Below are positions 45,269 through 54,435 of a DNA stretch of 64,000 nucleotides, in pieces. Position numbers and translations under genes: made by a program. The stretch is from NCBI RefSeq assembly GCF_013248975.1, contig NZ_JABRWH010000002.1, positions 124,001 to 188,000 of the forward strand, in the 5' to 3' direction. Each line of letters starts with the position of its first letter. Positions within the stretch are counted from its first letter, which is position 1. The stretch comes from Neobacillus endophyticus. GTDB taxonomy: Bacteria > Bacillota > Bacilli > Bacillales > Cytobacillaceae. Under the pieces are notes generated by a model that saw only the letters and a list, made by a program, of their open reading frames with translations, searched no databases and had not been told where the DNA came from.

Positions 45269-46624
45269 ATGGCAAGAAAAAAAGCAATTAAAGTATTGCG
45301 TAAGAAAAAGAAGGCAGAAAACATTCAACGATTTACACAGAAACAAAACATTGGACGAGCCAGCCTTACGGCTAAAGAATTTCGTTTGCTTCAACGTATG
45401 TCACATAGCTCCAAAGCGTTGCGAAATGTTGGATTATATGCCATCAAACAAAGTTATTTGAACACTAATAAAATGGCAACTGTAAAAGAAGTGGACGCAG
45501 CCATGCAAGCTGATATGAACTATTGGGGTGTTCAATCCAATTCTGTTCAAGCAATTCGCCGTTCATTGTTAGAAGAAGTGAACAGCTTTTTTAAAGCATT
45601 AGCGTCTTGGAAAGAGAATCCTGAAAAGTTCACTGGTCGTCCTAAGTTTCCGAAGTATTCTGGTTCGACTGAAAAACGGATCATCGAAATTTACCAAGTG
45701 CCAAAGGTCGATAAAGATGGTTATTGGGCAATACCGATGAATGTCGGATTTAGAAAACGGTTTGGCTCCATCAAAATTCGTATGCCTAAAAACTTGTTGA
45801 ACAAAAAGATTTCCTATATCGAAATCGTACCCAAGCAAAAAGGTCGGTTCTTTGAGGTGCATTACACATATGAAATGCAAATCTCTCAAATGAAGAAGCA
45901 ACCAACGACTACTATGAACGCTTTGAGTTGCGATTTAGGTGTAGATAGACTATTAAGCTGTGCAACAAGTAAAGGGGATACGTTTTTAATTGATGGTAAA
46001 AAATTAAAGTCCATCAACCAATACTGCAACAAAGCGATAAGTAATCTGCAACAGAAAAATATCAAAAACGGTATCTCAAAACGTGTCGTTACGAATGCAA
46101 TAGCTGAACTGTGGAATAAAAGAAACAACCAAATCGATGGTTATTTCTCACAAACCATAGGATTGTTGTTCAAAAAGGTAAAGGAATTTAACATTGATAC
46201 CATTGTCGTTGGCTATAATGCTGGCTGGAAACAGGAGTCTGATATGGGGAAAAAGAATAATCAAAAGTTTGTTCAAATCCCATTTCAAAAGTTGATTTCT
46301 GCCATTGAAAACAAATGCCTGAAAGAAAGCATTCGTTTTATGATGCAGGAAGAAAGCTATACTTCGAAAGCTAGTTTCCTGGACAGAGATATGATTCCTG
46401 TTTGGTCAAAGGATGAAAAAACCAACTATCATTTTAGCGGAAAACGAATCACTCGTGGTCTGTATCAAAGTAAATCAGGACAATGTATCCATGCTGATAT
46501 TAATGGTGCTTTGAACACATTACGGAAATCAGAAGTTGTAGAATTGGGTGTTAATCTTAAGGTGAGAACTCCTATTCTATTAAAAGTACAAAAACGTAAG
46601 GCTGTTGCTTCACGCATAGCTTAG
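45269..46624 (+). CDS. tnpB: TnpB RNA-guided nuclease (IS605 OrfB), variant without zinc finger
   Basis: 451 aa, ATG behind AAAAGGTGG. RuvC residues: Asp in LSCDLGVDRLLSCATSKG (~215), Glu in FMMQEESYTSKASF (~371), Asp in IHADINGALNTLRKS (~408). Between the last two, the usual CxxC...CxxC zinc ribbon is missing and replaced by SGKRITRGLYQSKSGQ, a known subgroup. The N-terminal part (RLLQRMSHSSKALRNVGLYA) is the WED/REC-like region. TnpB cuts DNA guided by an omega-RNA encoded at the element's right end, here 46660-46911. Catalytic residues are intact. Confidence 0.9.
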   Translation: MARKKAIKVLRKKKKAENIQRFTQKQNIGRASLTAKEFRLLQRMSHSSKALRNVGLYAIKQSYLNTNKMATVKEVDAAMQADMNYWGVQSNSVQAIRRSLLEEVNSFFKALASWKENPEKFTGRPKFPKYSGSTEKRIIEIYQVPKVDKDGYWAIPMNVGFRKRFGSIKIRMPKNLLNKKISYIEIVPKQKGRFFEVHYTYEMQISQMKKQPTTTMNALSCDLGVDRLLSCATSKGDTFLIDGKKLKSINQYCNKAISNLQQKNIKNGISKRVVTNAIAELWNKRNNQIDGYFSQTIGLLFKKVKEFNIDTIVVGYNAGWKQESDMGKKNNQKFVQIPFQKLISAIENKCLKESIRFMMQEESYTSKASFLDRDMIPVWSKDEKTNYHFSGKRITRGLYQSKSGQCIHADINGALNTLRKSEVVELGVNLKVRTPILLKVQKRKAVASRIA

Positions 46625-46659
46625 TGGGTGCGTCAACCATCCATTGTACTCGTCACATT

Positions 46660-46911
46660 TGTGACGGGGCTTGTAGCACACACCAGAGCAATCTGAGTGG
46701 TGGCTTCTTCCGAAAGGAAGAACTGTTCGAAAGGATGGTGCAAGTGGGAAAACGATAGTTCGTCACCAGTACCGACTAAAAACTATCTTGGGGTGTTACC
46801 GTAAGGTGGCATGAATTCTAGAGCGTCATTCTGTCTAGCAATAGATGAAAAGACCTGGAGTTCAAACTCAAGCCCCCACTGAAGTCTTATCTCAGTGGGG
46901 GTAGTTGACAC
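46660..46911 (+). ncRNA. Omega-RNA (reRNA) scaffold and right end of the TnpB element
   Basis: From the tnpB stop the strand is rich in hairpins (GTCACATTTGTGAC at ~46654, CTTCTTCCGAAAGGAAG at ~46703, the terminal CCCCCACTGA/TCAGTGGGGG at 46872-46901). This is the usual place and form of TnpB guide scaffolds. The guide itself would begin just past the right end, ~46912 (ACAAAGATTATATATATG). Confidence 0.6.
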
Positions 46912-46938
46912 AAAGATTATATATATGATTATAATCAT

Positions 46939-47190
46939 TTGATAGGTTCCTTTAAGGTTGATGGAGAAGTTATGGGGGCTACTTACGCTTGGGGAGATAA
47001 TATGCAACCAATGCTTATCAAAATTGCTCTTTTATTAGGAGTACCTTCAACACAAGATGAGTTAGAAAATTTAGCTGATGCAGCACAAGTAAGTCAAACT
47101 GGTATCGAAACGACTAAGGATATTTATCTTTATAAAAGAACCACTCAATTACAAATTTTTTGGGGCCCTCATAAACCATTACAGAATTAA
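46939..47190 (+). CDS. Hypothetical 83-aa frame, possibly truncated by the TnpB element
   Basis: TTG 46939 without an RBS; ATG 46972 is an alternative. The protein reads KVDGEVMGATYAWGDNMQPM, LIKIALLLGVPSTQDELENL, ending FWGPHKPLQN. Globular but not recognised. The frame starts 28 bp after the right end of the TnpB element, so the native 5' part may have been lost. A terminator follows. Confidence 0.45.
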   Translation: MIGSFKVDGEVMGATYAWGDNMQPMLIKIALLLGVPSTQDELENLADAAQVSQTGIETTKDIYLYKRTTQLQIFWGPHKPLQN

Positions 47191-47208
47191 AGAACAAAAA
47201 AGCCTACT

Positions 47209-47246
47209 AGACCAAATTGTTAAGCTTAACGATTTGGTCATTTTTA
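47209..47246 (+). terminator. Rho-independent terminator
   Basis: GACCAAATTGTTAA / TTAACGATTTGGTC stem then ATTTTTATT. Confidence 0.85.
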
Positions 47247-47443
47247 TTAAAAGTGTTCAATTTTAAGAATCGCTTATTTTTTATTTCTCTAAAAGGGCTC
47301 CCGCCAGGTTTTTTGCTTTAGTTTATCTTTTGTTTTAGGAAAATTATGTTAAAATTACATAGGATTTGAGGTTATTAATAGTAGATTATTAAGACGGTGC
47401 CTTTATACCTTATATCAACTAATAAACGAAAGAAGTGGATTTA

Positions 47444-48082
47444 ATGTATTTGTTTTTACATAACGGAAGGGTAATTATTGTATTTGGACTATTAATTTAT
47501 CTAGCTGGAAGAATTGTTTTGGCGATGGTTAATAATAAAAAAAGAAAACCATTCCTTTGGACAAAGGAAATTATTAAACTTTTATTTGCCATATATATCC
47601 TATTGGTTGTTTCTGTAACTTTATTTCCAATCATATTTCCTCCTTTTATGGAAAAAACAGAAATATATCGTTCAATAAATCTAATGCCCCTTATATCAAT
47701 AATTAAGGAAGTAAGTCAAATAGGTATAGCGTACGATGGAGATACTCAATTTATGATTGGTCTAATTTTAAGAAATGTTGGGGGAAACATTTTGTTGTTA
47801 ATGCCTTTAGGCTTTTTTGCACCAATATTACTAAGTAAATATACAAGCTTTAAAAAAGCTGTATTATTAGGTCTTTTTACGTCAATAGGCATTGAATGTT
47901 TGCAATTAATTGAACTTTTACTAGGAATAGCATTTTCACGTACAGTTGATATTGATGATGTAATTTGCAATGTTATGGGTGCTAGTATCGGATACCTGAT
48001 ATATAAGATAATGTTTGGATTATCTGAAAAATATCAGATAAAAATTTTTCAGAATTTGATACAAGAAAAAGTAAAAATGTAA
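47444..48082 (+). CDS. VanZ-family membrane protein
   Basis: ~212 aa from ATG 47444 (AGAAGTGG upstream; GTG 47435 also possible). VanZ motifs: LLVVSVTLFPIIFPP, the NLMPL segment, NVGGNILLLMPLGFFAPIL, SIGIECLQLIELLLG and SRTVDIDDVICNVMGASIGY. Five helices. VanZ in enterococci raises teicoplanin resistance; in Bacillus stand-alone copies are common and their role is unknown. Confidence 0.9.
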   Translation: MYLFLHNGRVIIVFGLLIYLAGRIVLAMVNNKKRKPFLWTKEIIKLLFAIYILLVVSVTLFPIIFPPFMEKTEIYRSINLMPLISIIKEVSQIGIAYDGDTQFMIGLILRNVGGNILLLMPLGFFAPILLSKYTSFKKAVLLGLFTSIGIECLQLIELLLGIAFSRTVDIDDVICNVMGASIGYLIYKIMFGLSEKYQIKIFQNLIQEKVKM

Positions 48083-48131
48083 GTGGGATTAGTAAACAAA
48101 ATTTGGTCTTAAGGGTTAATTACTTAGTATA

Positions 48132-48171
48132 AAACGATTCTCCAAAATTATAGGAAGAATCGTTTTTATTT
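48132..48171. terminator. Terminator shared by the VanZ gene and the recombinase
   Basis: AAAACGATTCT / AGAATCGTTTTTAT with a ~12-nt loop; placed between two convergent genes. Confidence 0.8.
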
Positions 48172-48189
48172 ATACAACACATATAAGAT

Positions 48190-49371
48190 TTAAATATATT
48201 CTGCAAGTTCACCTTTTTCCCACATATGAGCAGCATTATTATCCTTCTCGAATTCTTTTTGTAAATAAATATTTGTTGTCTCAATTGATTCATGTCCTAA
48301 TGACCGCATAATTTTATAAATGTCAGCTCCACTATTGTAAGAGATGATCGCAAAAGCATGTCGGCAGGTATGTGGACCGATTGGATTTTTCCTTAACTTA
48401 ATAAATTCTAATTCCGTTCTTTTTATGGCCTTATTTATATATTGTGAGAGGTACGAAGGGGAATATGGCTTCATCTCCGAGGTCACGAACAATGGGGTTT
48501 CATCTTCTGCGTCCAATTTGGTTTCAAGCCCTCTCATTTCTCTGAACTCTACGATACTTTGGAATACTTTTGGTTTAATTGGCACCAATCGCTTTTTATT
48601 TCCTTTACCATCTACTTGCAAGTAATACTCCGCACGAACATGATCATAACTCAAATCACAGACCCGCGCTTTACAAAACTCATTATTTCGGATCCCAGTA
48701 GTAACAAGAACATGAATAATGCCATATATAATAGGATGGTTTTCGTTATTAAAATACTGCAGCAGCTGAATGACTTCTCTTGCCCCTAGGTCTTTATTCG
48801 GGCGCTCGTCTTTACTCACTGTTGCAGTACTCATTCCTGAATGAATAGGTTCAACTATGTACTTCTTTTCAAATAAAAAGGAAAGAAAATCTTTAATGAT
48901 AGCCGTTTTACGAGAAATTGTTGCTGGTGAATACGACTCTTTACCGATTAATTTGGGAGCTTTTTCGATCATCCATTCTTGAAAGCGCGTCATATGGCGT
49001 GGTGCCAAGCTCTTAAATAATGAACCCTCTTTTATTTCCTCAATATCGATACCCATCTCATTAGAATATTGCGTGATGTTTTTAGCGAAATGTAATAGTT
49101 CCCGCAAATATTCTTTTCGTGTGTTCTCTTTTCTATTTTTCTTTAGGTCTACGTTTTTTTGTTCATGTACATAATAGTAAAGAATTTCGTAATCGTTGAA
49201 GTCATGGAATTTTCTCCTTTGCTCTTTTTCAGCTTGGTGAAGTTTTTCTTTCAAAAGAGGAAAGTAAGAGTGATCATTCATTTCCTGAACCAATTCGGGG
49301 ATGGACGTTTTATACGGTGCGAAAAATAGAGTATCTTTCTTCTTTATTATTATTTTGTTCGAGCTAACCAT
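48190..49371 (-). CDS. Tyrosine recombinase, XerS-like
   Basis: 393 aa with a long N-terminal DNA-binding domain (LKEKLHQAEKEQRRKFHDFN, then RKEYLRELLHFAKNI). Catalytic residues: Arg in TTGIRNNEFCKA, Lys in DGKGNKKRLVPI, HTCRHAFAI, GHESIETTNIY with the nucleophile Tyr. It resembles the XerS type used by some Firmicutes for dimer resolution, and other site-specific integrases; the family cannot decide between these. ATG follows GAGGAG. It may be linked with the accessory genes at 49.9-54.7 kb. The stretch 49372-49938 is AT-rich with no gene that I can see. Confidence 0.9.
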   Translation of the reverse strand: MVSSNKIIIKKKDTLFFAPYKTSIPELVQEMNDHSYFPLLKEKLHQAEKEQRRKFHDFNDYEILYYYVHEQKNVDLKKNRKENTRKEYLRELLHFAKNITQYSNEMGIDIEEIKEGSLFKSLAPRHMTRFQEWMIEKAPKLIGKESYSPATISRKTAIIKDFLSFLFEKKYIVEPIHSGMSTATVSKDERPNKDLGAREVIQLLQYFNNENHPIIYGIIHVLVTTGIRNNEFCKARVCDLSYDHVRAEYYLQVDGKGNKKRLVPIKPKVFQSIVEFREMRGLETKLDAEDETPLFVTSEMKPYSPSYLSQYINKAIKRTELEFIKLRKNPIGPHTCRHAFAIISYNSGADIYKIMRSLGHESIETTNIYLQKEFEKDNNAAHMWEKGELAEYI

Positions 49372-49938
49372 TTTTTCTACTCCTCACTTAAATGTATCTC
49401 TATCTATGTATATCTGCTTTTCTATAACTTCGTTATAAAAACAAAACAACTAACAATCTATTAATATGGCTTCATTTTAATTTTATCTTTTGCTAGAATA
49501 ATGGACAACTAAAAAAATAGAGTATTTGTTTACCTATTTAATAGATACCCTAAATTTAATTTATAAATTATTATTTATATAAATTTATTTTAATATTTTA
49601 ATTTCATATATAAATAGTTATAATCGAGATACACGTTACAAAACATGTAATAAATAACAATTTAATTGTTTGATAACATACATAAAACACTTTTTTAGAA
49701 AGGGTGTTAAGTAAAAAGAAAATCAAAACAGTTTCATTAACCATTGCACTAACTCAAGTGAAGGTAAATGCCTAGAATAGTATGTCAGACCAAGAGATAT
49801 TTGAGTTTAGGCATGAAGGCATGACAAAAAACCGAAAAGCCATTTTGCTTTTAAGCTAAATCCTTATTATCAATTCATCAATAGAACTGTTTTATTCTTT
49901 CTTACGGAAATTTTATGAAATAATTGGAGGTTTTTTAG

Positions 49939-50688
49939 GTGAAAAACATCATGAAAACAACACTGTTACTTTTAGGTGCTTTTGTATTAAGCATTTCAAA
50001 CGGATGCAGCCAGGTCGCTCATTCCATTTCCAATAATGAGCCTAAAATAGAACCAAACCAAACAATTAATCAGAATTTAGGGGATGTTAATCAGTATAGT
50101 AACCTTGCAACTTTAAACTTTGATGGAAAAGACCAAGTTATTGTCCTAAACCAAAATCATACAACTTTTTCACAGGCAGATTTAAGTTTGAATAAGGGTG
50201 GCTGGCAATCTTTTTCGAATTTAGATACTCTAAATCGTGTTGGTGTAGCCAACGCTTTGCTTCATAAATCCATGATGCCAACAGCAAAACGTGAGCCTCT
50301 TCATGTGAATCCAACTGGATGGAAAAACAAAATGGTCACAGTAAATGGAAAACGTGAATGGTTGTATAATCGCTGTCATTTGATCGGATATCAATTCACC
50401 GGTGAAAACAACAATCCTAAAAATTTAATGACTGGAACCAGAAGTTTCAATGATCCAGCCATGTTGAAATACGAAGACCAAGTAGCATCTTATCTAAGAA
50501 CCACTGGTCATCATGTCCGTTATCAAGTCGAACCTATTTTTAGGGGCAATGAATTGGTTGCAAGAGGGGTCCATATGATGGCCAAAAGCGTGGAAGACAA
50601 TAAATTGGAATTCAATGTTTATATTTTTAACGTTGAGCCGGGTATAACCATTAATTATCAAGATGGAACTTCCAACGTCCAATCATAG
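49939..50688 (+). CDS. Secreted/lipoprotein DNA/RNA non-specific endonuclease (EndA-like)
   Basis: 249 aa. Lipobox-like LSISNGCSQ (Cys ~24) after the signal sequence. The nuclease domain has the metal-site motif WLYNRCHLIGYQFTGENNNP, with NRCHLI in place of the DRGH of NucA, and KNLMTGTRSFNDPAML. Such nucleases degrade external DNA for uptake or nutrition. GTG start after TTGGAGG. Next to a double-HTH gene on the same strand. Confidence 0.88.
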   Translation: MKNIMKTTLLLLGAFVLSISNGCSQVAHSISNNEPKIEPNQTINQNLGDVNQYSNLATLNFDGKDQVIVLNQNHTTFSQADLSLNKGGWQSFSNLDTLNRVGVANALLHKSMMPTAKREPLHVNPTGWKNKMVTVNGKREWLYNRCHLIGYQFTGENNNPKNLMTGTRSFNDPAMLKYEDQVASYLRTTGHHVRYQVEPIFRGNELVARGVHMMAKSVEDNKLEFNVYIFNVEPGITINYQDGTSNVQS

Positions 50689-50774
50689 CCGATTACAGGT
50701 ATGACTTTTTTGGTCATACCCTTACTTTTTCCATGCTTTAATTTCTCCTAAATAAGTGAAAGGAATCACTCATT

Positions 50775-51758
50775 ATGACTACTATTAACTACTCAAAAGA
50801 GTTTGTGACGACCGATGAAGCTGCCGAGATATTAGGGGTTTCTACTCAAACTATTTATAAATACGAAAAAGAAAAAAAACTTTCTTCCTTATATGATCAC
50901 AAATGGAGAATGCGAAAAACAAAACTATTTAAGCGGGAAGATGTAGAACAGCTGAAACAATCTTTTAATAAGCCAGGACTTACAACGGGTGAAGCAGCAG
51001 AAAGGGTAGGTGTTACACCCGCTACTATTCATACTTATATAAAAAAAGACCAATTACCTGCATTTATCCATCATTATAAGGGGAAGGATCTTTATTTTAT
51101 AAAGGAAGAAGACTTAAATGAATTTTTATCCTCAAAAGAGTTTCAGTTGCAGGAAAAAAAGAGAGAACGTAAACAGTTTTATGATAAAGATTCTGGATTT
51201 ATACTGTATCAATCTTTAAAGACTGTAAACGGGCAGCTAGCAAGAATTTTGGAGCTTGATGGAGTAGGAAAAGTGGTCACGTCAGATGGTGAGTCCCTTA
51301 CTTTACAACAAGCAATGGAACGTGGCTTTGAACCTTGTACTAAAATAGCTGATCATCCTTATAGCACTAAGAGAGGATATGCAAAGTTTCGTTTTATTAA
51401 ACCTCATAATATTAATTCCGCTATTTATGATATCTTGGAAGCTTGTTACCAACATGCAGGTCCTCAAAATATTAGGTTAAATACGGAAGATGAATACATT
51501 GTAATGGAAGTAAAACCTGTGTCCTTACCTTTTACCAAGGAAAGAGATTCTTCCATTATCAACCTCATTCAGAACTATATAATAGAAGGAAAAATTATTT
51601 ACGACTTAGATGGCATCTTTATAGAAAGTGATTTAGAGCCATTTATTATTCATATTCCAAGTGAGATGAAGGAATTTATTCGTAAGAAGGCAGCTTCTGA
51701 AAATAAATCAATGGAAGAATTAGCTATTGAAGCTTTTCGACAATACTGGAATATTTAA
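50775..51758 (+). CDS. DNA-binding protein with two excisionase-like HTH and a C-terminal RHH-like region
   Basis: 327 aa. First HTH at residues ~8-60 (VTTDEAAEILGVSTQTIYKY), second at ~68-118 (LTTGEAAERVGVTPATIHTY), both of MerR/excisionase type. The middle (~135-270) is a mixed domain without known motif. The end, FIIHIPSEMKEFIRKKAASE followed by NKSMEELAIEAFRQYW, looks like a ribbon-helix-helix. I know no family with this combination. It starts just behind AAAGGAATC and is followed without a gap by an immunity-like gene. It may be the regulator of the local island. Confidence 0.7.
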   Translation: MTTINYSKEFVTTDEAAEILGVSTQTIYKYEKEKKLSSLYDHKWRMRKTKLFKREDVEQLKQSFNKPGLTTGEAAERVGVTPATIHTYIKKDQLPAFIHHYKGKDLYFIKEEDLNEFLSSKEFQLQEKKRERKQFYDKDSGFILYQSLKTVNGQLARILELDGVGKVVTSDGESLTLQQAMERGFEPCTKIADHPYSTKRGYAKFRFIKPHNINSAIYDILEACYQHAGPQNIRLNTEDEYIVMEVKPVSLPFTKERDSSIINLIQNYIIEGKIIYDLDGIFIESDLEPFIIHIPSEMKEFIRKKAASENKSMEELAIEAFRQYWNI

Positions 51759-51802
51759 TGGTATTTCGAAGGACGTGTAAAATGAAAGAAAAAGGAATCC
51801 TT

Positions 51803-52294
51803 ATGAATAGTATATGGTTTAGAGAAAAATCAAATTTATCGCAATCTGACATAAAGAAAAATATTTTAAAAGCTGTAACAGAGACGGAAGTTTTATTTAA
51901 CTTAATAGAATTATTTAAAATAGGGGACTTTTTCCTTAATTTTGAAGAACAAATTGGAGAAGAGGCATCTGCAGACGAAAAAGGAGATTTTTATTTTAGA
52001 TACTGTGCTGAGAATGATACAGAAAGTTATTACTTTCAACAAAATTTGGCTTTCCCTGGGGACTTTGCTAAAAAATTAATTCAGAGAGTTATGATTGCAG
52101 CAAATAATGAGGAGCCACTACGGATGGCATTAATTCCATCTTTATTATCAATTTTTACTGGTGAAAAAGTGCCAGGGGATTATTACACTATCATTAATGA
52201 AAGTAATTATAAAGATTTTATTGATTATATAAATGGACTTTCCCATATAGACTGGGAAAAGGGACAAAAATATTTTTACGGATACAAAGTTTAA
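51803..52294 (+). CDS. Hypothetical cytosolic protein, immunity-like
   Basis: 163 aa from ATG 51803, which has AAAAAGGA upstream; an ATG at 51782 is an alternative. Acidic helical protein (KKNILKAVTETEVLFNLIEL, EEPLRMALIPSLLSIFTGEK, DFIDYINGLSHIDWEKGQKY). Size, acidity and location beside other small acidic genes suggest an immunity protein of a polymorphic toxin system, but no toxin gene is in the window. Confidence 0.5.
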   Translation: MNSIWFREKSNLSQSDIKKNILKAVTETEVLFNLIELFKIGDFFLNFEEQIGEEASADEKGDFYFRYCAENDTESYYFQQNLAFPGDFAKKLIQRVMIAANNEEPLRMALIPSLLSIFTGEKVPGDYYTIINESNYKDFIDYINGLSHIDWEKGQKYFYGYKV

Positions 52295-52443
52295 ATATGG
52301 TCTTGTTAATGAACATAACGATAGTTTTATGTATGTCTTTCTTTAATATCAATTAAGTTGGTGTTATTTTGGATAATTATCAGGGTTCATGTATCTCCTG
52401 TAAGTTTAATTAATTCATTAAATTAAATTGGAAGGCTATTAAA

Positions 52444-52855
52444 ATGTTTAGAGAATTGGATAATCTCTTATCTGCTGAAACAACTGAGGATTCTTGGTAC
52501 GATGACGGTTGCGAAATAGCAAGAGAGATATTATTAGAGTTTAATCCTATAGATTGGGAAGTATTATCAAAAAAAGTACTTAGTAAACCTTTAGAATGGC
52601 AAAAAAAAACTGGCATATTGTATGGATAGTAATTGTAATATTTATGAATTCACCATATTAGTATCATTACTAAATATTGAGAATGAAGAATTATTCGAGA
52701 TATGCGTAGATACCTTAAGAAGTTACACAACCCAGAAAAGTAAACAAATGATACTAGAAAATACGTTTATTATGCACCGTATAAATGATATGCTGCCAAA
52801 AAGTAAGCCAGTAAAGAAAATAATTGAGGATTTTCGAGTAAAAATATATTCTTAA
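52444..52855 (+). pseudogene. Immunity-like protein gene frameshifted in an A9 run
   Basis: First part (from ATG 52444): MFRELDNLLSAETTEDSWYD ... SKPLEWQKK. Second part (+1 frame): LAYCMDSNCNIYEFTILVSL ... INDMLPKSKPVKKIIEDFRV. EWQKK-LAYCMDSN is a natural junction, and the A9 run at 52601-52609 needs only eight A to give one ~136-aa protein. It is a small acidic helical protein like the HEAT-type immunity proteins next to toxins. Third gene in the window with one extra A. Confidence 0.7.
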
Positions 52856-52910
52856 AACATGTATCATTACAAATCTTAAAGTTGCCATTCATATTAAGGA
52901 GTAGTTTCTT

Positions 52911-53321
52911 ATCAAATCATTCATAATTTCTCTTTTACTTATTCTAGGTATTGGGAGTTGGTTGATTGTTACCGTACATAAAATGAATCAACCCGAACCA
53001 ATATCTGTAAAAACTATTAATTGGTCCTATTTATCTCAAGAACCCAATCCTTCAAGAATAGAGTATATAGATGTATTTGAGAAATCAAAAAAAATAAGAC
53101 TCACTGGATATATAGGTAAATTTTGTCAGTTGATGGTTGATCATCCGGATAAAATTTACCCTAATAATAAAAAGCATACAGTAAAAATATATGTGAAATT
53201 CAAAAAAAATTCTATTTTTAATGAGCAATATGAGAGGGATAAGTATGATAGTAAGGAATCGACGTTTTATATAGATGATTCTTTGCTTCCACAAATAGAA
53301 TCTATCGAGGATCCATCATGA
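52911..53321 (+). CDS. Hypothetical membrane-anchored protein; AUC in start position
   Basis: AAGGAG (52896-52901) is followed at 9 nt by ATC, and from there the frame reads [20 protein letters not shown] as a signal anchor, then a soluble part ([20 protein letters not shown] ... [15 protein letters not shown]). No ATG or GTG lies between the RBS and the end of the anchor; the first alternative, TTG 52962, would cut the anchor in half. A stop lies just upstream of the ATC. Either AUC is used or ATG was mutated. Family unknown. Its end overlaps the frame upstream of hfq. Confidence 0.5.
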   Translation: MKSFIISLLLILGIGSWLIVTVHKMNQPEPISVKTINWSYLSQEPNPSRIEYIDVFEKSKKIRLTGYIGKFCQLMVDHPDKIYPNNKKHTVKIYVKFKKNSIFNEQYERDKYDSKESTFYIDDSLLPQIESIEDPS

Positions 53322-53359
53322 ACACTTCCTTCCCATCTATTTCAAAGGAGAGATTGCAA

Positions 53360-53587
53360 ATGGAAAAAACAATAACGAGGTTTCAGAACAATATACAAGA
53401 CGGTTTCCTGAATGAATTAAGAAAACAGAAACTCCCGGTTACAGTGATTCTTACAAGCGGTTTTCAAATTAAAGGTATCATTACAAATTTTGATGGATTC
53501 ACAATAATGATAAATTCCAATGGAAAGCAACAATTAGTCTACAAGCACGCTATTTCTACATTTGTTCCATCTAAAAATGTAGAATAA
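53360..53587 (+). CDS. hfq: RNA chaperone Hfq
   Basis: 75 aa from ATG 53360, which follows AAGGAG; an earlier ATG (53318) has no RBS. Sm1 motif with [20 protein letters not shown] and [19 protein letters not shown], Sm2 motif with [11 protein letters not shown] (YKHAI). Hfq forms hexamers that bind sRNA and mRNA. Not next to miaA, so this is probably a second, accessory copy as in Bacillus anthracis plasmids and related replicons. Confidence 0.93.
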   Translation: MEKTITRFQNNIQDGFLNELRKQKLPVTVILTSGFQIKGIITNFDGFTIMINSNGKQQLVYKHAISTFVPSKNVE

Positions 53588-53654
53588 AGGAATTAGGTCG
53601 GGATCAATCTCCAACACGCAACTATTAGCAAGCCCCTAGGGGGAATAAGGATTG

Positions 53655-53750
53655 CCCTTGCCTGTTTAGCCAAGGGCAATCGGGATAAGGTGATTGTCAA
53701 GAACAAGTTATACTAGTTGTACTCATCCTGGGGGAAAACTTGTTCTTTAA
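53655..53750 (+). other. Two hairpins behind hfq
   Basis: GATTGCCCTTG-CCTGTTTAGC-CAAGGGCAATC (53653-53684) and AAGAACAAGTT...AACTTGTTCTT (53699-53748, 28-nt loop). Neither has a long T-run. They could be a processed 3' UTR or a small RNA. Confidence 0.45.
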
Positions 53751-53853
53751 TGATTATATTCCCTTTATCTGTATCGTTTATACTTATTCTATTATTGCGG
53801 AATCTAGCATATGGATAGTATTAATCATAAGAAAATCTTAAGGGGGAAATCTG

Positions 53854-54435
53854 GTGGTTTATTATCCAAAAGGAACAGGTTCAAACGCATCCTCAAAAGA
53901 AGGCATATGCTACTCTAACAGGGGGATGGGATTAGAGGACATTTTAAACCGCACCAACAGTTACTATAACGAAGTGGCTAAATGTGCAGTGATCCATAAA
54001 AAGCCGACTCCTATTCAGATTGTTAAGGTAGAATATCCAAAAAGAAGTGCTGCTACGATCCGCGAAGCATATTTTAAACAATCCTCATATTCTGACTACA
54101 CTGGCATTTTCAAAGGGAAACATATTGATTTTGAAGCCAAAGAAACAAGAAATAAGACTTCTATCCCTCTTTCCAATTTCCATCAAAATCAAATTGACCA
54201 CATGCGACAGGTCCTTAAGCATCAAGGAATTTGTTTTGCTTTAGTTCGCTTTGTCACAACAGATGAATGCTTTTTATTGGATGCTGCCTATATCCTTTTA
54301 TTTTGGGACGATCAAAAATACGGGGGACGTAAATCGATTCCGAAGCCTTTTTTTGAGGAGAAAGGATTTGCAATTCCATATTCGAATCAACCCGAACTGG
54401 ACTACCTTAAAGTAGTGAACGAGCATTATTTTTAA
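53854..54435 (+). CDS. recU: Holliday-junction resolvase RecU
   Basis: 193 aa, usual length. N-terminal NRGMGLEDILNRTNSYY, catalytic acidic residues in SDYTGIFKGKHIDFEAKETR (D...E-x-K) and the stalk region, then HQNQIDHMRQVLKHQGICFA. RecU cuts four-way junctions in recombination repair. GTG start behind AAGGGGGAAA. It is not next to ponA as in chromosomal Bacillus loci, so it is likely an accessory copy. Confidence 0.93.
   Translation: MVYYPKGTGSNASSKEGICYSNRGMGLEDILNRTNSYYNEVAKCAVIHKKPTPIQIVKVEYPKRSAATIREAYFKQSSYSDYTGIFKGKHIDFEAKETRNKTSIPLSNFHQNQIDHMRQVLKHQGICFALVRFVTTDECFLLDAAYILLFWDDQKYGGRKSIPKPFFEEKGFAIPYSNQPELDYLKVVNEHYF

Larger units (their letters stand above)
45206..46911 (+). mobile_element. 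IS200/IS605-group element (IS1341-like, tnpB only)
   Basis: The element starts close to the IS231-like right end (TGGTGGGACCCC) and ends near 46911 after the hairpin CCCCCACTGA-AGTCTTATC-TCAGTGGGGG and TAGTTGAC. It holds tnpB but no tnpA (Y1 transposase), so its movement would need TnpA in trans. The exact left end is uncertain. Confidence 0.6.
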
